Shown in pieces: positions 8,405 through 14,053 of a stretch of 23,261 nt of DNA. The DNA is taken from assembly GCA_021828225.1 (NCBI GenBank), contig JAKASH010000001.1, forward strand, positions 1 to 23,261. Direction: 5' to 3'. Under the pieces are notes generated by a model. The model made no database searches. It saw only the letters and a program-made list of their open reading frames with translations, and was not told the origin of the DNA. Within the stretch, counting starts at the first letter, position 1. Every line of letters starts with the position of its first letter. The stretch is from Acidobacteriota bacterium (lineage in GTDB: Bacteria; Acidobacteriota; Terriglobia; UBA7540). Made by a program: the position numbers and the translations under genes.

Positions 8405-9250
8405 ATGGAAACTGCCTTGACGCTTATCAACTCGCCGGAATTGACGGCCTCAGACGAAGAGAAGGCACAACTCTCGTCCTTGGTCCAAGCGAAGCTGGAG
8501 GAAACGAAGACGGTGACAGTTGTCGCCACCGACGAGCAATTTGAAGCTGCCGGGGAGCACGTGAAGGCGATCGCGCAGTTGCGGACGCAGGTTGAAGCGG
8601 CGCTGAGGCCTTATATCGATTTCTGGCATCGGGGTCACAAGACGCATACGCAACTGCTGGCCACGCTTGACGGGCCACTCGAAGCCCGCGAGCGGTCGAT
8701 CAAACAGGGCTTGGCCCGGTATCAGCGCGAGAAAGAAGAAGCGCGGCGGAAGGAAGAGGAGCGGCTGCGCCAAGAGGGCGAAGAACTCCGCCGAAAACTG
8801 GAAGGGGAAGATCGCAGGCGGAGGGAAAAGGAAGCAGAAGCCGCAAAACGGAAGTTGGAGGAAGATGCTCTGACTGAGGCTGCGCAACGTGAAGCCGATG
8901 GGGATCACGAAACAGCGCAACTCATCCTGGAGCACGCGATTCAGGCAAACGGAGCCCCACCCGCACCGGCACCGCGGCCAGCCATCGTCCTCATGCCGCC
9001 AGTCGTACAAACAGAAGCGCCCAAGGTGCGCGGCGTCGGATTCCGCGAGGTCCCGAAATGGCGTATGAAGTGCGGCCACGAACGCGCCGAGGACCCGAAT
9101 TGCGAGGTTTGCCGGTCCGTGCCGCGCGAGTATCTTGTGCTCGATCCCAAGCGCGTTCAGGCACGAGTCAATTCCTTCGGAACCAGCACCAACATTCCGG
9201 GTATCGAGGTTTGGATGGAATGCACGATCAGCGTGCGCCGGAAGCTCTGA
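8405..9250 (+). CDS. Phage-type coiled-coil protein with C-terminal Cys/His cluster, 281 aa
   Basis: ATG 8405 has a near-perfect ribosome site 9 bases upstream. Residues 1-95 are helical; residues 100-165 are an uninterrupted run of Glu, Arg and Lys predicted to form a coiled coil. A Pro/Ala linker (183-200) leads to a globular end with C223, H225, C233 and C236 (MKCGHERAEDPNCEVC), which could bind zinc, and the closing segment VPREYLVLDPKRVQARV...NIPGIEVW. That closing segment is common in uncharacterised phage proteins encoded next to recombination genes; the family has no known function to me. It lies 71 bases after the nuclease gene on the same strand and probably belongs to the same module. 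The charged helix makes low-specificity matches to any coiled coil likely. Confidence 0.75.
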   Translation: METALTLINSPELTASDEEKAQLSSLVQAKLEETKTVTVVATDEQFEAAGEHVKAIAQLRTQVEAALRPYIDFWHRGHKTHTQLLATLDGPLEARERSIKQGLARYQREKEEARRKEEERLRQEGEELRRKLEGEDRRRREKEAEAAKRKLEEDALTEAAQREADGDHETAQLILEHAIQANGAPPAPAPRPAIVLMPPVVQTEAPKVRGVGFREVPKWRMKCGHERAEDPNCEVCRSVPREYLVLDPKRVQARVNSFGTSTNIPGIEVWMECTISVRRKL

Positions 9251-9713
9251 CGTGCGTGCTGACGGGCCGTGGCCGCGACTCCCGTCTACATCATGGTGAC
9301 GCGGCTCGCGCATAAGGACACCCTGAAGCAGTTCGACTCTGTCTCGATCAAATCAATAGGAGTCAGTGTCTTGTCGCAATTCGCCCCAAAGTGGGAGTGG
9401 ACATATTATCCGCTGGTCATGAAATGATGCAGGGTGCAGGCCCTGGATCAGTCTGATTCTGTAATTGCTGACAAACTGTTCAGACCAGTCATCGGTAAAC
9501 GCTGGGCGACAAGGCAGGACCGATCTGCGAAATCGGAGGCACACCCTGCAAGTCTCAGAGACTTGCTTTGGCGGTGATCCCCAACCATTTGATAGGCAAG
9601 CTCCATGGTGCCGCACCACCGCCCACAGTTGCTGGGAAAAGCCGTTCTTGGCGGCGATCTTCAGGAGCTATCACTCGGGTTCAGTGGAGGGCGCAGCCGT
9701 CCCCTGACCCGGT
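9251..9713. other. Gap after the coiled-coil gene; one weak small frame
   Basis: This 463-base stretch separates the backbone module from the SIR2-HerA cargo. A 52-codon frame at 9269-9427 (+) starts with GTG and reads VYIMVTRLAHKDTLKQF in its first half and WEWTYYPLVMK at its end. It looks more protein-like than its surroundings but has no ribosome site and may be the remnant of a backbone gene cut by insertion of the cargo. The rest holds the palindrome at 9548-9566 and the hairpin at 9676-9711, both listed separately. Confidence 0.35.
9548..9566. repeat. 19-bp perfect palindrome (9+1+9)
   Basis: GCAAGTCTC, a central A, then GAGACTTGC form an exact dyad. The next bases are only TTTGG, so a terminator is unlikely; as a DNA dyad it could be an operator or a recombinase-binding site. 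No gene is regulated by it in an obvious way. Confidence 0.45.
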
Positions 9714-9723
9714 GTTAGGCGCA
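9676..9723 (-). repeat. Bulged hairpin plus GTTAGGCGCA half-site, attC-like
   Basis: Read on the plus strand, CGGGTTCAG (9676-9684) pairs with CTGACCCG (9704-9711) with one T bulged out, and an inner GGC/GCC stem closes on GCA. Three bases outside lies GTTAGGCGCA (9714-9723), seven bases from the HerA stop. In the direction of the SIR2-HerA genes this reads stop, TGCGCCTAAC, bulged hairpin, then a degenerate partner box GTGATAGC. That order mimics an integron attC site (R'' RYYYAAC, stem with extrahelical base, R' GTTRRRY). The R' side does not match the consensus, so the call is tentative. Confidence 0.4.
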
Positions 9724-9729
9724 CCTTAT

Positions 9730-11421
9730 TTACCGTTCCTGACTGCGCCAGCGCTTGACGATCTCATCGACGTCCAAGTCCGCGGGCCCGTCCTTCCACT
9801 TCTCGTAGAAGTCGACATCGTCACTGTTGGGGACCGGGCTAGGCCGATCGAACTGAACCCGAGTCGGTAGCGGGACCGCCTCCCCGAGCACCAGCGCCTC
9901 ACCACGACCCAAGCCCGCCAGCACGCTCACCAAGTCACCCTCGCTCTCGGGCACGAGGCTCCGGACGTAGCCCTGGTCGTCGGGGTTAGTGATTCGCAGG
10001 CAGATGAACGTTCCGCATTGGGCGAGCACCGTCTCGGAGACCTCGTGGGGCCTCTGACTGACGACGGCTAGTCCGACTCCGTACTTCCGGCCTTCTTTGG
10101 CGATCCTCTCCATCGACTTTCGCGAGCCAGCGAACTGGCTTTCTGCAGCTCGGGGGATATACGCATGCGCTTCCTCGCACATAAGGAGGATCGGGAACTC
10201 CCGGTACTGCGGGTTCCAGTAGTTAAATTCGAACGCCAGACGCCCGATCTGCGCGGCGACCGTGGGGCGCACGTCGAAGGGTACCGAACTGAGGTCGATG
10301 ACTGTGACCGCGGCCTTCTTGGTGCCAAGCCCCACAAAGTCTCGGAGCAGGCCCGACAGCGAAGCCGAAGTGTTGCGGATATTGGGTTTGAGCAAGAAGT
10401 CGTATCGCTCATCGTTAAGTTTGCTCTCGATGCGCATCAGGAAGCGATCAAAGTCGCCAAACATGGGTCCCTGCCTGTTACCGACCCGCTCCACGTTCTT
10501 TGCGCGAATCTTGATCAAGATTTCATCAAGAGAGAAGTAGACCGGCGTGTCCACGGTGACTCTCGTCAGGCCAAGTGGGGGAGTGGCCGTTGTGTTCTCA
10601 CGTTGCCGTCCCTCAAGCAAGCAGTCCCGAAAGAACGCCGTCTGGTTTGTGGCCTCCCTCTCGCTGTGCTCTATGAGAAGGTCGCAGAGCTCCGCGTAGG
10701 TCATCAGCCAGTAAGGAATCTCCAGCTCGCGGGCATCCACGTGCCGGACGATGGCATCCCCGAATGCGTAGGAGTGCATCCCGTCGGATCTCTTCCAGCA
10801 ATACTCGCCGTGTAAGTCAAGAATGATGATGTGGGCCCTTGGCATCACGGCGACGGTCTTCTGCACAATGGAAGCGACCGTCCATGACTTTCCCGACCCG
10901 GTCTGCCCCAGGATGGCAGAGTGTCGACCGAACAAGTTCGTGGGGTCCAGACAGACCTTCAGCGAGGGGTGCGATGCAAGCGTGCCCACCGCGAGGCCCT
11001 TCGACTGGAAGCGGTCGAACATCTTGGCGACGTCGGTTGAGCCGATCGCGTGGACTTCCGCCCCTGTAGTCGGGTACCGCACGACGCCGCGCTCGAACTG
11101 GCCGTCCCCGATGATCGAGCCGACGGGCGTGAGTCGGGCGATTCGTTTTGCGAAGGGCAATCTCGCGGTATCGTCGCCGGGCGTCTCGATAGTTGGCGCA
11201 GCAAGCGCTTCCTGTTCGGTCATGCGAGTCACAACAGCGATCAGGTGAATATCGTTTTGCTTGATGGCGACGTACGAGCCAAGCTGTCCGACCAAAACGT
11301 CCTCATCGCCGATAGTAACGGTCGGCGCGTGCCCCTGTTCGTCCTCGACCAAGGTCGCCATGAGGAGATTTCCTTGGACATCGACGAGGTGGCCGATCAC
11401 TGTGTTGGGGTTATCGGACAT
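9730..11421 (-). CDS. herA: HerA-family DNA-translocating ATPase, 563 aa (SIR2-HerA system)
   Basis: HerA proteins are hexameric ring ATPases that translocate on DNA; paired with SIR2 they form a known anti-phage complex. Residues 1-150 look like the N-terminal HAS barrel. The ATPase core shows Walker A GQTGSGKS (172-179), the HerA-type LDLHGEY (201-207), Walker B LLMCEEAH (412-419), the GRKYG segment (444-448) and SQRP (455-458). Length is normal for the family. ATG 11421 lies 3 bases after the SIR2 stop with AAGGAGGT inside the SIR2 tail as ribosome site, so the two are cotranslated. The usual nuclease partner of HerA, NurA, is absent and SIR2 takes its place. An exact inverted repeat starts 7 bases beyond the stop. 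Confidence 0.93.
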   Translation of the reverse strand: MSDNPNTVIGHLVDVQGNLLMATLVEDEQGHAPTVTIGDEDVLVGQLGSYVAIKQNDIHLIAVVTRMTEQEALAAPTIETPGDDTARLPFAKRIARLTPVGSIIGDGQFERGVVRYPTTGAEVHAIGSTDVAKMFDRFQSKGLAVGTLASHPSLKVCLDPTNLFGRHSAILGQTGSGKSWTVASIVQKTVAVMPRAHIIILDLHGEYCWKRSDGMHSYAFGDAIVRHVDARELEIPYWLMTYAELCDLLIEHSEREATNQTAFFRDCLLEGRQRENTTATPPLGLTRVTVDTPVYFSLDEILIKIRAKNVERVGNRQGPMFGDFDRFLMRIESKLNDERYDFLLKPNIRNTSASLSGLLRDFVGLGTKKAAVTVIDLSSVPFDVRPTVAAQIGRLAFEFNYWNPQYREFPILLMCEEAHAYIPRAAESQFAGSRKSMERIAKEGRKYGVGLAVVSQRPHEVSETVLAQCGTFICLRITNPDDQGYVRSLVPESEGDLVSVLAGLGRGEALVLGEAVPLPTRVQFDRPSPVPNSDDVDFYEKWKDGPADLDVDEIVKRWRSQER

Positions 11422-11424
11422 CGA

Positions 11425-12453
11425 TCAGACCTCCTTGCATATCCTCTCAAAACGCCAAAGATCGGAATGGCCGGGTCCCTCTGTCCCTTTCAGCGAGCAC
11501 CGCGTCTCCGTCACCACAACCACGTTCGCCTTGGTGCTCCAACGATTCCAGGCACCGTTGGACAGCGCCTTCGTAAAGACGAGCAGGGTGAAATCCGTCC
11601 TCGCCAGTGCGGCCTCAATGACGGCGTTGACGTGTTCGTCGGAGAGGCCATAGCCGAAGCATGCCAAGCGGTTGATCGGAGTCGCGTTGAGGCCCAAGCA
11701 CCCGCGGAAGGTGGACCACAGTGCTGCATACGGCGGGAGCATCGTATCGGTCGCCTTCCTCCTCTGCGGGGGCACCATTAATCGCTTTGTGCCTGTCGGC
11801 GGTACCGACCCGTATGCGCAGCGCCGCACTCCGCGTTGAGGGCATTCGTACCACCCGAGGGAGCCGTGAAGCTTCAAGACGTGAATCGGCTTAACAGTCT
11901 CGTCGAACTGGCGCCCCTTATGCGTACCGCGAATCCGCCCGACGCGCTCCTCGAACACAGCTGGATCGAAAAAGGCGTGCTCCACGCCGAGGAATCCGTC
12001 CGCTACCCGGACCTTGGCGGCCTCAGCCGCGCGTTCAACCAGCGGGTCGTAGTTTAGGTTGAACACCTTTACGCACGGGTCCGCGCGATGGGACAAGCGA
12101 CGCACGAACTCAATATGCAGGTCGAGACTCGGGCTCTTGGAGAGAAATAGGTCCGCGATTGCTGCCGTGACCAGATGACGATACGGCGTGTCCATTGCCC
12201 CGCCATCGTCGAGGAGGTCGAGGGCATCCTCGATCCCCGCCGCGCCGCCGTCAAGTTTGGCCTGAATCTCGGCTCGTTTCTGCGCGTCGGGAATCCGATC
12301 TCTTATGAGATCCCAAAGCTCGGAGGCAAGTGGATATCCCGCGTTGTCCAGGTATGACGAACCAGCCCCGAGAAGGTAGCCGACGCGCTGAGCCCTCAGT
12401 TGCTCTGCGACCTTCGCCTCAAGACTGCATGTGAAGTCAGCCGCTACTGTCAT
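11425..12453 (-). CDS. SIR2-domain NAD-consuming effector, 342 aa (SIR2-HerA system)
   Basis: The protein has the SIR2 NAD-binding Rossmann signatures: GAGSS (29-33), FNLNYD (131-136), KLHGS with the likely catalytic His196, and GYGLSDEHVN (268-277). Defence-type SIR2 proteins hydrolyse NAD+ to stop growth of infected cells; in SIR2-HerA the two proteins form one large complex that senses phage and degrades NAD+ or DNA. There is no Cys4 zinc module of protein-deacetylase sirtuins. ATG 12453 has only a poor ribosome site (AGAAG) and begins 10 bases inside the repeat GTTAGGCGCA, which is how genes in integron cassettes usually start. Followed directly by herA. Confidence 0.9.
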   Translation of the reverse strand: MTVAADFTCSLEAKVAEQLRAQRVGYLLGAGSSYLDNAGYPLASELWDLIRDRIPDAQKRAEIQAKLDGGAAGIEDALDLLDDGGAMDTPYRHLVTAAIADLFLSKSPSLDLHIEFVRRLSHRADPCVKVFNLNYDPLVERAAEAAKVRVADGFLGVEHAFFDPAVFEERVGRIRGTHKGRQFDETVKPIHVLKLHGSLGWYECPQRGVRRCAYGSVPPTGTKRLMVPPQRRKATDTMLPPYAALWSTFRGCLGLNATPINRLACFGYGLSDEHVNAVIEAALARTDFTLLVFTKALSNGAWNRWSTKANVVVVTETRCSLKGTEGPGHSDLWRFERICKEV

Positions 12454-12460
12454 GTACTTC

Positions 12461-12483
12461 TGCGCCTAACTCACGTTTAGGCT
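12461..12483. repeat. Right copy of the 10-bp inverted repeat flanking SIR2-HerA, within a small hairpin
   Basis: TGCGCCTAAC (12461-12470) is the exact reverse complement of GTTAGGCGCA at 9714-9723. The pair brackets the SIR2-HerA operon with 7 bases on the stop side and 7 bases on the start side. It also overlaps a local hairpin, GCCTAAC-TCAC-GTTTAGGC (12464-12483), with one bulged base. The 7-base core fits integron simple-site consensus GTTRRRY. Confidence 0.55.
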
Positions 12484-12642
12484 GACTTGGATAAAAGCGG
12501 TTCTGGCCAGCCTAAGACCAAACCGCTGGTGGCGAGCCGTGGCGGCAACTGCTTCTGCTGCGGCGATGCTGATGCCTCGATTAGACTGCCGCTTTACGAG
12601 GGTCTTAAGGTATGTCTACAGGAGGGTAAAGTCAAGCGGTGA
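12481..12642 (+). pseudogene. Probable 3' remnant of a backbone gene (Cys-rich, about 53 codons)
   Basis: After a TAG at 12478-12480 a frame stays open to TGA 12640-12642 and translates to a protein-like sequence with a Cys cluster (GGNCFCCGDADAS) and a closing LYEGLKVCLQEGKVKR. There is no ATG or GTG with a ribosome site near the beginning; only a TTG at 12487. Its stop overlaps the GTG of the next frame (GTGA), the same coupling style as in the PRTRC operon. I read it as the tail of a plus-strand gene whose front was lost when the SIR2-HerA unit was inserted at 12470. A complete tiny gene from TTG is the alternative. Confidence 0.45.
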
Positions 12643-12743
12643 AGAAAATTTACAGCACCTTGCCACCTCGCCGAGGTATTTGCGCGCTTTGGGTACTGGC
12701 GAATACTGCCTCTCATCGGAAATGCCGGATAGCTCCCCTGTGA
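12639..12743 (+). CDS. Short coupled frame, 34 codons, possibly truncated backbone gene
   Basis: GTG at 12639 overlaps the preceding stop as GTGA, and AGGAGGG at 12620-12626 lies 12 bases upstream. The product begins MKKIYSTLPPRRGICALW and stops at 12741-12743. Strand, overlap and ribosome site are like those of the backbone genes, but the product is too short to identify and the following bases to 12817 contain no continuation that I can see. It may be the front of a gene frameshifted or cut off by insertion of the CHAT-S41 cargo. Confidence 0.35.
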   Translation: MKKIYSTLPPRRGICALWVLANTASHRKCRIAPL

Positions 12744-12817
12744 CGCCGTAGTGGTTACTGGTAGAGTCCGCCGCGGGTTACTGGCAATGAGCGCTCTTGC
12801 CGCGCCCAGTCAGGCGC

Positions 12818-14053
12818 TCAAAGCTGGCTGACAACTTCGATGGCCTTTCCCATCTGCGTATCCCGGCCTTTTATCAGGGCTTCGTAAGAGAGTTCGACCG
12901 GGTGCTCTGGCTCGACTCCCCTGCCTTCGAGAAGAGTTCCTTGCCATGTAAAGTAGCCAGCAGTAGGTAAACCCAGGACGAAGCCGTGGCCAACTTTGAA
13001 TGCCCCGCCACTGAGAAGCCGGCCCGGGGTTTTCGTTCCCACGATGGTCGCAAGGTGGTTTTCCTGCGCGAAACCTGCCAGCATCTCTGCGGCGCTCGCG
13101 CTGTGCTGATTCACGAGAATTACCACCCGCCCGTGGAACGACCGAGGACCTAGCCCCTCCGTGACTACCACAATCGATTTATCAATCAGGCCGTAGCGTA
13201 TGATCAAACCGAGCAAGGCAATTTTGCGAGAGGGTATCTTGCCGAACCGTGTCAACTCTTCACGGCGGTAACCTTTGGCGGCTCGCTTCTTTGTGAGACT
13301 GTATCCGACGGGACGTTTGCCCGGCGTCAGGTAGCTCATCAACCGAAGCCCACCTATTCCGCCGCCCGTGTTTCCTCGCAGATCGACAATCAGGCGGGTG
13401 TAATCCCGTAAATCCGTCACTGCGCTGTCAATGTCGTGGGCCAAGTCAATGCCGATGGCTCCCGTGAACATCGTGATCTTCATGAGGCCGATGTTCCCCG
13501 GAAGCCTCGACCAGGCAAGCGGCCGGGGCTGGTTGATGGGCCGCTTCTTGGATTTCGGCGCCGGAACGTCCACGCGCATTGGAGTTCGCTCGCCGCTTCT
13601 TCGCTGGACGATGATATTGGTCGTTTCTGCGACCCGAAAGATGGGAGCCTGCGGAGGCAGAATCGGTTCGCCGTTTAGCTCCAGCAGTACGTCTCCGGGC
13701 TCAAGACCAGCAGCGTGAGCAGCGCCGCCTTCGTGAACGTCCTGGAACATCCAGTGCTCGCTTCCATTCAATGAAACCCTCTGAAAAGTCGCGCTGATCG
13801 AAAAGCGCGCTGGAACCTTGCGGAGGCTTTTGTGAAAGAAGCCCGTGTGGCTAGTCTTGAGTTCGGCGAGGAGCTCCTGAACTTCGGTTTCATAGCGTTC
13901 AATCGTTTCAGCCTCCAGAATGCGGGCCTGACGACTTTCCACTAAGGCGGGCCAGCTTGCACCGTTGAGGGCGGGATTAAAATGTTTTCTCTCAACCAGA
14001 CGGCACACTTTATCAAAAACGTTCTGACGTATGTTCAAAGGAATGGTTGTCAT
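12818..14053 (-). CDS. S41-family peptidase with PDZ domain, tricorn/IRBP-like, 411 aa
   Basis: The start is set at 14053 (MTTIPLNIRQ) because this ATG overlaps the stop of the CHAT gene as ATGA; the longer frame lies inside that gene. Order of parts: N-terminal helical region with LKTSHTGFF (His69), PDZ-like domain about 93-165 (VHEGGAAHAAGLEPGDVLLELNG), then the S41 core with LIVDLRGNTGGG and NQHSASAAEM, where Ser320 is the expected nucleophile. The position of the Lys used by CtpA/Prc-type enzymes appears to be Arg345 (GTKTPGR), so this is more like the Ser-His tricorn branch. No signal peptide is seen although many relatives are exported. It is made together with the caspase-like CHAT protein, suggesting a joint proteolytic pathway. 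Confidence 0.88.
   Translation of the reverse strand: MTTIPLNIRQNVFDKVCRLVERKHFNPALNGASWPALVESRQARILEAETIERYETEVQELLAELKTSHTGFFHKSLRKVPARFSISATFQRVSLNGSEHWMFQDVHEGGAAHAAGLEPGDVLLELNGEPILPPQAPIFRVAETTNIIVQRRSGERTPMRVDVPAPKSKKRPINQPRPLAWSRLPGNIGLMKITMFTGAIGIDLAHDIDSAVTDLRDYTRLIVDLRGNTGGGIGGLRLMSYLTPGKRPVGYSLTKKRAAKGYRREELTRFGKIPSRKIALLGLIIRYGLIDKSIVVVTEGLGPRSFHGRVVILVNQHSASAAEMLAGFAQENHLATIVGTKTPGRLLSGGAFKVGHGFVLGLPTAGYFTWQGTLLEGRGVEPEHPVELSYEALIKGRDTQMGKAIEVVSQL

Noticed and set aside
8450..9313. 287-codon minus-strand frame opposite the coiled-coil gene
   Set aside because: Mirror of Glu/Arg/Lys codons; low-complexity Phe/Leu-rich product; no start signal.
11050..11781. 243-codon plus-strand frame across herA and SIR2
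   Set aside because: Runs antisense through the junction of two genes with clear catalytic motifs.
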